NCBI GenBank assembly: GCA_041906145.1
Contig: JAYRJU010000003.1
Coordinates: 248,001 to 312,000 of the forward strand
From: SHVO01 sp041906145
GTDB lineage: Bacteria; Pseudomonadota; Alphaproteobacteria; Rhodospirillales; Rhodospirillaceae
Reading direction: 5' to 3'
Length of the DNA stretch: 64,000 nt
Shown: positions 32,887-41,213 of the stretch, one piece after another
Position numbering within the stretch: the stretch's first letter is position 1
Layout: every line of letters starts with the position of its first letter
Program-made: the position numbers and the translations under genes
The notes under the pieces: generated by a model
The model's input: only the letters and a program-made list of their open reading frames with translations
Told to the model about the DNA's origin: nothing
The model's database searches: none

Positions 32887-34104
32887 ATGTCCGAGCAAGC
32901 GAGCGCCCTCCTTATCCAAGATGCCGTCCAAGGGTCCGACCATTCTTTAAGCGGCAGCGACAAAAGGTTCGCCGAGAGTTTCGACCGGCTGGTCTATACC
33001 CAGATATGGGAAGACCCCGAAGTCGATATCGCCGCCATGGAGCTTAAGCCCGGCCATAAGATTGCGACCATTTGCTCGGCGGGCTGCAACGCGCTTTCCT
33101 ACCTCACCGCCGCGCCTGACGTCGAAGTCACGGCCATCGACCTTAACTTCTCGCATCTCTCACTCGCGGGCCTGAAACGCGCCGCGTTCGCTGCTGTAGA
33201 CTCCTACGACGATATCCGTTCCTTGTTCGTGAAGGCCGCGGGCGAGCGCAATCGCGCAATCTATCAGGACAAGCTGGCCGCCAAGCTGCCGACCGACATT
33301 CGCGCCTACTGGGACGGCGGTCGCCGGGCCCGTTACGAGGACTTCGTCTCGGGCTTCTTCAAGAAAGGCCTGCTCGGCATGGCCATCACCCTTTCGCGTT
33401 TCTTGGCGCGCGTTCACGGTGTGCGTCTCGAAGATGCGCTCGCCCTGGACAATGCCGACCAACAACGCGCCTGGGCGCGAAAGACGCTGCGTCCCATGTT
33501 TGAAGGCCGTCTTCTGTCGATGCTCTTCTCGCTGCGTCACCCTTTGTTCCTGCTCGGCATTCCGCCGCGCCAGTTCGAACTGCTCTGTGACGGGCGTCCC
33601 GAACGCATGGCTAGCGTGCTCGCTGACCGGACGGAACAGTTGGTCGGCGCGGCGAAGTCTAGCGAGAACTACTTCCTCTGGCAGGCCTTCACGCACAGCT
33701 ACAAACCGAATGCCGATGGACGCGCACTACCGCCGTACCTCACGCGCGAGAACTTCGACATCATGCGCCAACGCGCACGTCATCTTCACCTCGAACACAA
33801 CTCCGTCACCAACTTCCTTACCCGCCAGGAAGCGGCCTCTTTCGACCGTTATGTGCTTCTCGACGCCCAGGACTGGATGGATAAGCGAACGCTGGTTGCG
33901 CTGTGGAGCCAGATCGGCCGCACCGCGAAGCCAGGCGCCCGTGTGGTATTTCGCACGGCCGGCACCATCCCGCCTTTCACGTCGTATCTCGCCGCTGGCG
34001 CATGGTCCGGCTGGCGGCGGATGGACACGCTCTCCGATCAGCTTCATGCACGCGATCGTTCCGGCATCTACGGCAATTTCCATGTCTATGAGTTGGCCGC
34101 CTGA
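32887..34104 (+). CDS. btaA: S-adenosylmethionine:diacylglycerol 3-amino-3-carboxypropyl transferase (DUF3419, BtaA-like)
   Basis: 405 residues from ATG 32887; in-frame ATG 32824 is the alternative. DUF3419 features are FDRLVYTQIWEDPEVDIAAM, then HKIATICSAGCNALSYLTA (the SAM-binding loop) and VTAIDLNFSHLSLAGLKRAA. A BtaA-like C-terminus follows (ARHLHLEHNSVTNFLTRQEA, LLDAQDWMDKRTL). BtaA moves the aminocarboxypropyl group of SAM to diacylglycerol, giving diacylglyceryl-homoserine, precursor of the phosphorus-free lipid DGTS. The usual next gene, the N-methyltransferase btaB, is absent; instead a FemAB/GNAT-like gene overlaps the end by 17 to 23 bases. Family assignment is strong; the final lipid is open. 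Confidence 0.88.
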   Translation: MSEQASALLIQDAVQGSDHSLSGSDKRFAESFDRLVYTQIWEDPEVDIAAMELKPGHKIATICSAGCNALSYLTAAPDVEVTAIDLNFSHLSLAGLKRAAFAAVDSYDDIRSLFVKAAGERNRAIYQDKLAAKLPTDIRAYWDGGRRARYEDFVSGFFKKGLLGMAITLSRFLARVHGVRLEDALALDNADQQRAWARKTLRPMFEGRLLSMLFSLRHPLFLLGIPPRQFELLCDGRPERMASVLADRTEQLVGAAKSSENYFLWQAFTHSYKPNADGRALPPYLTRENFDIMRQRARHLHLEHNSVTNFLTRQEAASFDRYVLLDAQDWMDKRTLVALWSQIGRTAKPGARVVFRTAGTIPPFTSYLAAGAWSGWRRMDTLSDQLHARDRSGIYGNFHVYELAA

Positions 34105-35155
34105 GAGCGGCGATATCGCACCATGGATCGTAAACGGCAGGGCCTGTCTGGAAACCCTCACGGTCGCCGGCAATCGCTGGACGGTCACACTCGGCGATGC
34201 GGAGCAGGGGCCGCAGGCGACTTGGTTGACGTCGCTCGTTTCAGCCCTGATCGGCACCCCCAAGGACGAAGCGACCTCGACAGGAGAAGCGGCTGGCCGA
34301 CTTTTGCGACTGGGGCTTGGCCTCGCCGAGCGACTGGCGCATCTCGCCGGGGCGGACAAAGCGGCGATCGTCAATAACGCGCTGCTTTCGGTTTCGCCAA
34401 TCGGGGCCACCGGGCTTCACGGCCTTTCGTCTGCTCTAATGTCCGCGGCTGAGCGTTGGCCCAAGCGCATTATCGTTGCCCGCGGCATTGTCGCCGAACG
34501 TGACGCAGTGAAGGCCTGCGCGGCGCTCGCGGGCGGCATCGCGTTCCCAAGCCGAGTCAGCTACGCCTTCAACCTCACCAGCGGCGATCTTCCGGACAAA
34601 ATTAACGCCGAACGCGATCAGTCGCTCTTGCACAAAGCCAAGCTAGAGCGCATCGGGCACCAGGATTTCACTAGTGCTGATCTGGAAGCCGCCCACGCGC
34701 AATATACAGCCGTCTATATCGCCCGCCACGGCAGGCGCAATCCGCAGCTAACACCCGCGTTTTTCGCACAGGTGCACCGTGCCCGCGGCGCAGAGTTTTT
34801 CGGTCTAAAATCGGACGGGGCGCTTCAGGCTTTCGTCACCTTACGCGATAACGGCGATTTCATTTCCGTGCCACTCATCGGTTATCGCGCCGATGCTAAT
34901 AAGAGGGCCGGGCTCTACCGTCAAATATTCGCGCTCGCCCTTGAAATCGGGTGCGAGCGGAAAAAGGTCGTAAATTTCGGCGCGGGCGCCGGCCATTACA
35001 AGAAGCTGCGCGGCGCAACCGCCGCAATTGAATATATGATCATCATCCCGACCCGCGCGAGCGTGGTCGGCCGTGCGCTGAATGCGATGCTGAAGGTCTC
35101 GGAAGAACCTTTGGAGCGCCTAGTGCCCAAGGTGATCATGCATTTCGACGATTAG
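34088..35155 (+). CDS. FemAB/GNAT-like acyltransferase coupled to btaA
   Basis: 355 residues from ATG 34088 (or 34082), starting inside the end of btaA, so translation is coupled. The N-terminal third is poorly conserved to my eye. From about residue 190 the protein looks like a FemAB/BioF2-type GNAT: HARHGRRNPQLTPAFFAQ-like helix (written here as IARHGRRNPQLTPAFFAQVH), RGAEFFGLKSDGALQAFVTL, DFISVPLIGYRADANKRAGLY and, near 298-310, GAGAGHYKKLRGA, the family's acyl-CoA or aminoacyl-tRNA pocket. Such enzymes acylate amines. Acting on diacylglyceryl-homoserine would give an N-acylated lipid (inference). No transmembrane helix is visible. The end overlaps the convergent DUF3750 gene by four bases. 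Confidence 0.65.
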   Translation: MSWPPESGDIAPWIVNGRACLETLTVAGNRWTVTLGDAEQGPQATWLTSLVSALIGTPKDEATSTGEAAGRLLRLGLGLAERLAHLAGADKAAIVNNALLSVSPIGATGLHGLSSALMSAAERWPKRIIVARGIVAERDAVKACAALAGGIAFPSRVSYAFNLTSGDLPDKINAERDQSLLHKAKLERIGHQDFTSADLEAAHAQYTAVYIARHGRRNPQLTPAFFAQVHRARGAEFFGLKSDGALQAFVTLRDNGDFISVPLIGYRADANKRAGLYRQIFALALEIGCERKKVVNFGAGAGHYKKLRGATAAIEYMIIIPTRASVVGRALNAMLKVSEEPLERLVPKVIMHFDD

Positions 35156-36021
35156 GGCGCTTCGGCCAAGGTTTCCGCAGCAGCAGCTTTCACCTGATGC
35201 GCGCCGTTGGTCCAGTCGTCACGGCCCGGAAAGCGTCCGACACTCGGCAACGTCAAGGACAGGTCCAAGGGATTGGCGCCGATGACAAGACCGAGGATGT
35301 TGATCTCCAGACCTTCGTCTTTGGCCAGCGCGATCCCGAACGCACCGCCGAGTGACAATTGCAGGCCTGTGTTGCTCGGCGTCGGCGCAATGAAACGCCA
35401 GCCGGTGAAATCTTTGCCGATGGTATTGCCCGGCATGGTGAGATGCAGGGCTGGGATCTCCCGTCCAATGTGGGCGATGAACGTATTGCTGTTGGGGCCT
35501 GGCCAGACGATGTAGGTGTTGGCGTATGGATAGCTGTCGACGACGCCAGGAAGGTCCTTGATTACCGCCTCGGCATCCTCGCCGCGCAAATCTTGAATCA
35601 ACTTTGGGCTCGCACCGAACCAGCGTCGATCCGGCTGCGTAGTCTCGGTGATCTGGATGGCGTTCTGATTTCGCCGCAAGTAGAAACCAGTGACCTCATA
35701 GCGTTTGTAATATGCGGCGCCCTTTGGTTTGACAGCGATCCAGGTGTGGTCGGAGAAAGCGCCGCGCCAGCGTACAGCGGCGGCGGAATAGACCTGCACT
35801 ACGGCGGGTTCATAACGATCCGGATGCGGCGCCCAGCCCACCGGTTCTTGGCTGGCGGTGCGCCAGTCCTGCGCCTGAACGGCATTGCCGAAAAACACGC
35901 GCGCCAGCGGCGCGGCCGCCATGACGGCCGCGAGCATCAGAAGGCCCGTGAAAAGCTTGCGCAAAAGCTTCGACATGGGCCGCATTAAATCATTGCCGCT
36001 GCCCTTCTTCCAGCCGGCCAT
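35152..36021 (-). CDS. DUF3750 family membrane-anchored protein
   Basis: 289 residues; ATG 35985 and 35976 are possible later starts nearer the hydrophobic segment (KLLRKLFTGLLMLAAVMAAA), which acts as signal or anchor. The family pattern is clear: VQVYSAAAVRWRGAFSDHTWIAVKP, YKRYEVTGFYLRR, WFGASPKLIQDLRG, YPYANTYIVWPGPNSNTFIAHI. The His in DHTW and the Asn/Ser in GPNSNTF recall cysteine- or serine-type hydrolase pockets, but no activity is established for DUF3750. It is alone between convergent btaA-partner and divergent AhpD-like genes. Confidence 0.85.
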   Translation of the reverse strand: MAGWKKGSGNDLMRPMSKLLRKLFTGLLMLAAVMAAAPLARVFFGNAVQAQDWRTASQEPVGWAPHPDRYEPAVVQVYSAAAVRWRGAFSDHTWIAVKPKGAAYYKRYEVTGFYLRRNQNAIQITETTQPDRRWFGASPKLIQDLRGEDAEAVIKDLPGVVDSYPYANTYIVWPGPNSNTFIAHIGREIPALHLTMPGNTIGKDFTGWRFIAPTPSNTGLQLSLGGAFGIALAKDEGLEINILGLVIGANPLDLSLTLPSVGRFPGRDDWTNGAHQVKAAAAETLAEAP

Positions 36022-36062
36022 GGTAACGTTTTGTCACAAAGAACGGGACCGGAGGGGCATCA

Positions 36063-36470
36063 ATGACGACCGTAAAGCTGATGACGAACGAGGAAGCGAA
36101 TGCGATTCCGGCGGTCAAAGCGGTCTTCGACGATATTCGCGCCGCCCGCAAATCCGACTTCATAAATAACTTCTGGCGGGGACTGGCCCACGACCCGGCG
36201 CAACTCGCCCGCATCTGGGGTCAGGTGAAGGCCATCATGGGCGCGCCCGGCGCCCTCGATCCGCTCACCCGGGAATTGATCTACATCGCCGTTTCGACGG
36301 CGAATGGATGCTCTTACTGCATCCACTCCCACACCGCCGCCGCGCGCGCCAAAGGCATGACCGACGCGCAGCACGCCGAACTCGTGGCCATCATCGGCCT
36401 CGCCGGTCAGACCAATCATCTGGTGACGGCGCTGCAAATCCCTGTCGATCCGGAATTTCAGGTGAAGTAA
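36063..36470 (+). CDS. AhpD-like carboxymuconolactone decarboxylase family protein
   Basis: 135 residues, preceded by a strong GGAGG (36051-36055). The alkylhydroperoxidase motif is intact: Glu71 in ELIYIAVST, Cys83 and Cys86 in NGCSYCIHSHT with His90, the layout of AhpD-type peroxidatic/resolving cysteines. Such proteins reduce peroxides or act as thiol-disulphide relay partners. There is no AhpC nearby. The substrate is unknown. It ends immediately before the convergent MFS gene. Confidence 0.88.
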   Translation: MTTVKLMTNEEANAIPAVKAVFDDIRAARKSDFINNFWRGLAHDPAQLARIWGQVKAIMGAPGALDPLTRELIYIAVSTANGCSYCIHSHTAAARAKGMTDAQHAELVAIIGLAGQTNHLVTALQIPVDPEFQVK

Positions 36471-37652
36471 TTAGGCCGCAACCGGCGCGCTTTGGCGGCG
36501 CGCGAACCAAATTAGCGCCGCCGCCATCAAACCCAGCCACGGCAGCAGCAGCATATTCATCGTATGCCAGCCGACCGTTGCGAGCAGAGCGCCTGAACTT
36601 GCCGACGACAGGAAACCCACCGTCACGACGGTCAAATCGTTGACGGCCTGGGCCCGCCCTCTTTCGGCCGGCGTGTAAGCCCGCGTCAGCAGCGTCGTGC
36701 CGCCGATGAACAGGAAGTTCCAGCCGACCCCCAGCAGCGTCAGCGCCGAGATGAAAAAGGGGACATCCATTCCACTCAGGGCGAGTGTGATGTGGCCGGC
36801 CAGAAGGCCTACGCCTGCGAACATGATCCGCACCACGCCGAAGCGCGCAATCGGCGCGCCGGTGAAGAAGGAGGGCAGGAACATGCCCAGCACGTGGAAC
36901 TGGATGGCGTGCGCGGCATCGGCAACCGTATGATGATGCGCGACGATGGCAATAGGCGAGGCCGTCATCGCCAGCACCATAACACCTTGGCCGGTCGCGG
37001 CGCCGAGCAATGCGATGAGATAGGAGGGCTGGCGCACGATCTGCGAGAGTGGCCGCACCGTGCCCGAAGCGGCCGCTGCGGGAGGCGGGACGCACACCGC
37101 GAACAACAGCACCATCGCAATCACGGAGACCACTGACACCAGCAGGAATGAGCCCGTGTATTGCGGATCAATCAACGGCTCACCCCAACGCGCGAGCGCG
37201 GGGCCAAGGAAGGCGGCGACAATGCCGCCGGTCATCACGAAGGAGATTGCTTTCGGCCGGAAGGCCTCGTCGGCAACTTCCGATGCGGCGAAGCGGTAAT
37301 AGAGCGAGAAGGCCTGATGGGCCCCGAGGAACATCGTACCCAGGCATAGCAGCGCGAGTGAGCTCTTCACGACGCCGGCGGCGCATATCAAACCGCCAAC
37401 GATGCCCAACGCGGCGCCGGTGATGAAACCGACGCGCCGCCCTACCCGGGCCATGAACATCGCGGCCGGGAATGTCGTGAAGGCATTTCCAAGGAACATC
37501 GCGCCCAAAGGCGCTGTCGCCAACGCGGGTGATGCCGCGACGTGACTGCCCGCGAGGCCACCGATGGTCACCACGAGCACACTGGTGCTCTGGAACAGGG
37601 CTTGGGCCGTGGCCAACAGCAAGACTTGGCGGTGCATCTGGCTCTGCAGCAT
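36471..37652 (-). CDS. Major facilitator superfamily transporter
   Basis: 393 residues with 12 hydrophobic segments. The A-type loop after TM2 reads MARVGRRVGFITG, and the GFLSSASSGALLATVGWHTMNML region closes the protein, a pattern of small drug/sugar-type efflux MFS proteins. No substrate is predictable. The start is two bases from the stop of a small membrane protein gene on the same strand, so the pair may be one transcript. It is unrelated to the MHS transporter at the left end. Confidence 0.85.
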   Translation of the reverse strand: MLQSQMHRQVLLLATAQALFQSTSVLVVTIGGLAGSHVAASPALATAPLGAMFLGNAFTTFPAAMFMARVGRRVGFITGAALGIVGGLICAAGVVKSSLALLCLGTMFLGAHQAFSLYYRFAASEVADEAFRPKAISFVMTGGIVAAFLGPALARWGEPLIDPQYTGSFLLVSVVSVIAMVLLFAVCVPPPAAAASGTVRPLSQIVRQPSYLIALLGAATGQGVMVLAMTASPIAIVAHHHTVADAAHAIQFHVLGMFLPSFFTGAPIARFGVVRIMFAGVGLLAGHITLALSGMDVPFFISALTLLGVGWNFLFIGGTTLLTRAYTPAERGRAQAVNDLTVVTVGFLSSASSGALLATVGWHTMNMLLLPWLGLMAAALIWFARRQSAPVAA

Positions 37653-37654
37653 CT

Positions 37655-37873
37655 TTAAGCTCCGCCAGCCATCGCCATCAGGCTCTTGATAATCAGGAAC
37701 ACGCCGATGAGCGCGATCGCCGCATGCACGATGAAGGCGACCTTGAAAAAACCGGGGAGGGGCTTCTGCGCGGCCTCGAACTTGGCTTTCGCCCGCAATC
37801 CTTGCAGCACCACGAAGCCGCCGCCAGCGATGAAGAGAAGGCCGAGAACGATCTGGAAGGCTGGTGTCATCAT
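37655..37873 (-). CDS. Small two-helix membrane protein
   Basis: 72 residues from ATG 37873, with AGGA five bases upstream; a longer frame to 37900 would run through the terminator hairpin of the upstream gene. Two hydrophobic segments (about 6-22 FQIVLGLLFIAGGGFVV and 45-64 AFIVHAAIALIGVFLIIKSL) flank a basic loop (LRAKAKFEAAQKPLPGFF). It precedes the MFS gene by two bases. No family is recognised. Confidence 0.6.
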   Translation of the reverse strand: MMTPAFQIVLGLLFIAGGGFVVLQGLRAKAKFEAAQKPLPGFFKVAFIVHAAIALIGVFLIIKSLMAMAGGA

Positions 37874-37883
37874 TGATGTCCTA

Positions 37884-37914
37884 GAAGAAAGGCGGCCCAT
37901 CGCTGAGCCGCCTT
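37884..37914 (-). terminator. Rho-independent terminator of the NHL gene
   Basis: On the minus strand AAGGCGGC (37914-37907) pairs with GCCGCCTT (37896-37889) around TCAGCGATGG, then TTCTTCTAG. It is 25 bases after the NHL-repeat stop and separates it from the small membrane protein gene. Confidence 0.75.
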
Positions 37915-37938
37915 CGCTTCGTCAGCTTATACCCGAAC

Positions 37939-39036
37939 TTACTTCTTTGGCACGTATTCGGTTGTCATGAGACGCGACTTGTCCGCGTTCGGTTTCGGGG
38001 TGAACTTCTGCAAGCGATTGTTCCACGCGTCCGCGATGAACAGGTTGCCTTGCGCATCCACCGCAAACTGGTGCGGGTTGTCGAAGCGGCCCGGTTCGCT
38101 GCCGGTCACGCCCCAATAGGTGAGCAGTTTGCCGTTCAGGTCGAACTTGGCCATACGGTTGTTGCCGTCCGCCGAAGCGAGGTAGATGGCGTTGTCGTTG
38201 GTAACGATCAGCTTGGTCACGCTGCGGATGTTCGGCCACTCTTCGACGAACTTGCCGTCCTTATCGAAAACTTGGACACGGTTGTTGCGGCGGTCGGCGG
38301 CGTAGATGCGCCCTTGCGGATCGATGGTGAGGGCGTGCACCAGATTGAACTGGCCAGGGCCCGAACCCTTCGTGCCCCACTCGTTCACATACTTGCCGGC
38401 CTTGTCGAAGCGCACGATGCGCGAGTTGACGTAACCGTCGGCGACCAGGAACGAGCCGTCCGGCAGGAACGCGATTCCGGCGGGCTGCGCGAAGTGCGTC
38501 TTGTCGGAGGCCTGGACATTACGCTCGCCCAGCACCTGGACGAGCTTCTTGCCGTCGTTGGTGAACTTCAAGATCTCATGGCCCATGCGGTTGACGACCC
38601 ACACATGACGCTCGGGATCGTACGGGCTGATGTAGATGCTGTGCGGCTGGTCGATGCGCGCGTCCCACTGGCTCCAGGTCTCGATAGTCTTGCCGGTGCC
38701 GTCGAGCACCATCAACTGGTGCAAGTGCGTTTTCTCGGCCGCCGGTTTGGTGGATGTGGTGCTGCGCTCCTTGCGCACGCTGCCATCCATATCGATGATC
38801 GGGGCGTTCGGCTGGGTGACACTTTGGTCGCCGGCGCCGATGATGATGCGGTTCGGATTGTCGACCAGAACCGAGATGACCGGTTGATCCCATCCGTTGA
38901 TGGGCGGCTTGTACCAGCCTGCGACCGGATTGTACGGGCCCGTTTCGTCGAGGCCGCCCTTTTCCTGGGCGAGCGCAGGTGTCGCGGCGATCAGCACCGC
39001 GAGCGAAAGCCCATAAAGGCGTGAATGTAATTTCAT
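37939..39036 (-). CDS. Secreted NHL-repeat six-bladed beta-propeller (peptidylglycine lyase-like)
   Basis: 365 residues with a signal peptide ending TPALAQ. NHL blades recur: QPHSIYISPYDPERHVWVVN, QPAGIAFLPDGSFLVADGYV, LVHALTIDPQGRIYAADRRN and PHQFAVDAQGNLFIADAWNN, each closing with a strand such as NRVQVFDKDGKFV. The closest named group is the peptidyl-alpha-hydroxyglycine alpha-amidating lyase-like propellers, where His residues at blade starts (HSIYI, HALTI, HQFAV) bind a metal. Enzymatic activity is not shown; bacterial members are generally uncharacterised periplasmic proteins. A long first loop (DPNRIIIGAGD-like stretch to HLHQLMVLD) precedes the blades. Confidence 0.85.
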   Translation of the reverse strand: MKLHSRLYGLSLAVLIAATPALAQEKGGLDETGPYNPVAGWYKPPINGWDQPVISVLVDNPNRIIIGAGDQSVTQPNAPIIDMDGSVRKERSTTSTKPAAEKTHLHQLMVLDGTGKTIETWSQWDARIDQPHSIYISPYDPERHVWVVNRMGHEILKFTNDGKKLVQVLGERNVQASDKTHFAQPAGIAFLPDGSFLVADGYVNSRIVRFDKAGKYVNEWGTKGSGPGQFNLVHALTIDPQGRIYAADRRNNRVQVFDKDGKFVEEWPNIRSVTKLIVTNDNAIYLASADGNNRMAKFDLNGKLLTYWGVTGSEPGRFDNPHQFAVDAQGNLFIADAWNNRLQKFTPKPNADKSRLMTTEYVPKK

Positions 39037-39138
39037 GTGTCCCTCCCTGGACCCCGAAATCCAGCCGGGTCCTGTTGTTCGCGAAGGAGGGGAGATTAGC
39101 CGGTCCGCGCCACGATCCGAAAGAGGCCGTTTGGGGGC

Positions 39139-39393
39139 CTAGCGGTCGCGCTTGCCGGAGATTATGCGATAAATTGCGAGGAGGATGATCGCGCCCACCA
39201 CCGCGCCGATGAACCCCGCGGCTTCGTCCACACGGTAAATCCCCAAGCGCTGCCCCAGGAAGGTCGCGACGAACGCGCCGGCGACACCCAGCGCCATCGT
39301 AATCAGAAAGCCCTTGGGGTCCTTTCCCGGCATCAGGAACTTCGCGACGATGCCGACCAGGAGGCCGATGATGAGGGTGCCGATGAGTGACAT
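39139..39393 (-). CDS. GlsB/YeaQ/YmgE-type stress membrane protein
   Basis: 84 residues from ATG 39393, which directly starts the first helix; the open frame extends 55 codons further but this part overlaps the next gene and lacks sense. Three hydrophobic segments (LIGTLIIGLLVGIVAKFLM, TMALGVAGAFVATFLG, AAGFIGAVVGAIILLAIYRI) with the family signature KFLMPGKDPKGF and short basic tail. Members are small Gly-rich inner-membrane proteins induced by stress. GGAG lies upstream of the ATG on its strand. Confidence 0.85.
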   Translation of the reverse strand: MSLIGTLIIGLLVGIVAKFLMPGKDPKGFLITMALGVAGAFVATFLGQRLGIYRVDEAAGFIGAVVGAIILLAIYRIISGKRDR

Positions 39394-39502
39394 GGGGACG
39401 ATCTCCGTGAGATGGGTCCCCATAGGAACGGCGCTTTTTAACGAAGGTTCCGCGCCGGCGGGGCGGGCGTTTGCCACCCCGCCGGCGGGTCCGGAGCGCC
39501 GG

Positions 39503-40891
39503 TTAGAGCGCTCGCAGGAACGCGAGCAGATCGGCCATGTCCTGCCGGGACAGGGCATTGAAGTTCCCGATCACCGCATTGGCTTCGGAGCCCTGGCTGG
39601 CGTGGGCCGTGATCGCGGTCACCAGGTCCGTCGTGCGTCCGTCATGCAGGAAGAACACGCGCTGCCCCAAGCCCCATAGCGGCGCGGTACGCCAATCGCC
39701 GCCGTTGGCGCCACCTTGCGTGATGCGGTCGTTCAGACGGCCGCCCATGTTGTGGAGCGCGAAGTCGCTATAGGGACGGTAGGTCACGCGGTCGAGGGCC
39801 TCGATCTCTGAATGTCCCGTCGTCTGGGTCGGTGTATGGCAAGTTTGACAACCGACACTGTTGAACACTTGTTCTCCCCGCGCCGCCGCCGCGTTGGGAA
39901 CGACCGTCGGGGCGGCGAGCAGCCGCGCAAACATCGTGACGTTCGCTGTATCCGACGCCGCCGCCGACGCGGCGCTCATGGCATTCGGCGCGGTCTCCAA
40001 CGGCACTCCGTCTTCCGGCGTGGCATTCAGCTGACAGGTTGCTTCGTCTTCGCGTTCATTCGGGAACACTTCGTTCGTCACACCCTGTTCGACGTTGTAG
40101 GCCTCACCGGAGAACATCATCAGCGACTTGTTCTGGGCCTTCCAGCCGAAGCGCATGATCGAACCGTCATTGCCGCTGAGATTGAAGTGCCCCGAAACGC
40201 CGAGCGAGTCCTTCAATGCCGCGTTGGCGTTGAAAGCGGCGCGCAGATTGGCGTCGGGCGTGTTTTCCACAAGCCCCAGTCCATACAACGGCGTCGGGAT
40301 GCGGAAGACCACGTTATCGGCCGCGATTTCACCCGCGAAGTTCGGCTGCATGATGCGGCAGTTCCCCGCGTCGGTGCGGCCCGTGATGGTGAATAGGGCA
40401 TGAACGCCGCCGTCCGGGCGGCCTTGGGCGTCGCGGATAAAGCGTGCGACGCGCACGGGACCGTTGGCGGTGATGAACGACGGCACGGCGTTTTGCGCGC
40501 CGTGTGCCGTCGCCGCCGCGATCTGAGGATTGCGCGGCGGACTCGCGCCGCCGGTGGACGGGTAAGCATGGCAGCCTCCGCAGCTCGTATGGTTGAAACG
40601 CGGGCCGAGGCCCTTACCTTCTTCGCCGTTCAAAGTGCCGAATACGGAAGTGATCTCGTTGAACACGTCGTGAGCGGCGGCGAAGAAATTCCACTGGCTG
40701 GTTTCAAGGTTGGCCAGTGGCGCGCCGGCCTCGGCGGGACCGGCGCGAAGTCCGGGGTCGGTCGCGGCGACGGCGTTGTTCAGGCCGTTGCCGTTATTGA
40801 TCCGTGGAGGCGGCGGCGCGTTCTGCGCAAGGACGGCCGTCGAAGACGCGAGGGTAACAGCCAGGACGAGGAGGGAAGCGCGTTGGGGCAT
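39503..40891 (-). CDS. Secreted di-haem c-type oxidoreductase (DUF1111-type)
   Basis: 462 residues from ATG 40891, where a signal peptide ending TAVLAQ begins; the frame is open 14 codons further. Two c-type haem sites are present: CGGCH in FNHTSCGGCHAYPSTGG and CQTCH in FNSVGCQTCHTPTQTTG. The body matches the di-haem oxidoreductase/thiol-oxidoreductase family, related to bacterial cytochrome c peroxidases and MauG. The end HDGRTTDLVTAITAHASQGSEA carries likely haem ligands. It acts in the periplasm; the electron partner and substrate are unknown and no Imelysin partner gene is adjacent. Confidence 0.85.
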   Translation of the reverse strand: MPQRASLLVLAVTLASSTAVLAQNAPPPPRINNGNGLNNAVAATDPGLRAGPAEAGAPLANLETSQWNFFAAAHDVFNEITSVFGTLNGEEGKGLGPRFNHTSCGGCHAYPSTGGASPPRNPQIAAATAHGAQNAVPSFITANGPVRVARFIRDAQGRPDGGVHALFTITGRTDAGNCRIMQPNFAGEIAADNVVFRIPTPLYGLGLVENTPDANLRAAFNANAALKDSLGVSGHFNLSGNDGSIMRFGWKAQNKSLMMFSGEAYNVEQGVTNEVFPNEREDEATCQLNATPEDGVPLETAPNAMSAASAAASDTANVTMFARLLAAPTVVPNAAAARGEQVFNSVGCQTCHTPTQTTGHSEIEALDRVTYRPYSDFALHNMGGRLNDRITQGGANGGDWRTAPLWGLGQRVFFLHDGRTTDLVTAITAHASQGSEANAVIGNFNALSRQDMADLLAFLRAL

Positions 40892-41213
40892 TGGGAAGTT
40901 TCTCCGCCCAAAGGTCACGTGGCCCTTCGCCACGCCCGACGACGCTAGGTGCGCAACTATGAGTAGTCCGTTAACGTTTCGTGCCAGTTTGTTGCGCTCT
41001 GTAGCGTTCTGTACAAGCGTCCTAAAAATGGCGTCGAATCAAAGCCTCTCCTGTGGATAACTTTCTCCTATTAGTTTAGGAGCGGTGGCTTTGACGGAAA
41101 ATCCGGCGTCCTTTGAAGGGCAGGGAAGACAAATATTAACGCGACTCCAGACCGCAACAGATGCGAGTCCGACCTTCGTTGAAACGCCACCGGCAGCCCA
41201 TTACGTTGAACAT

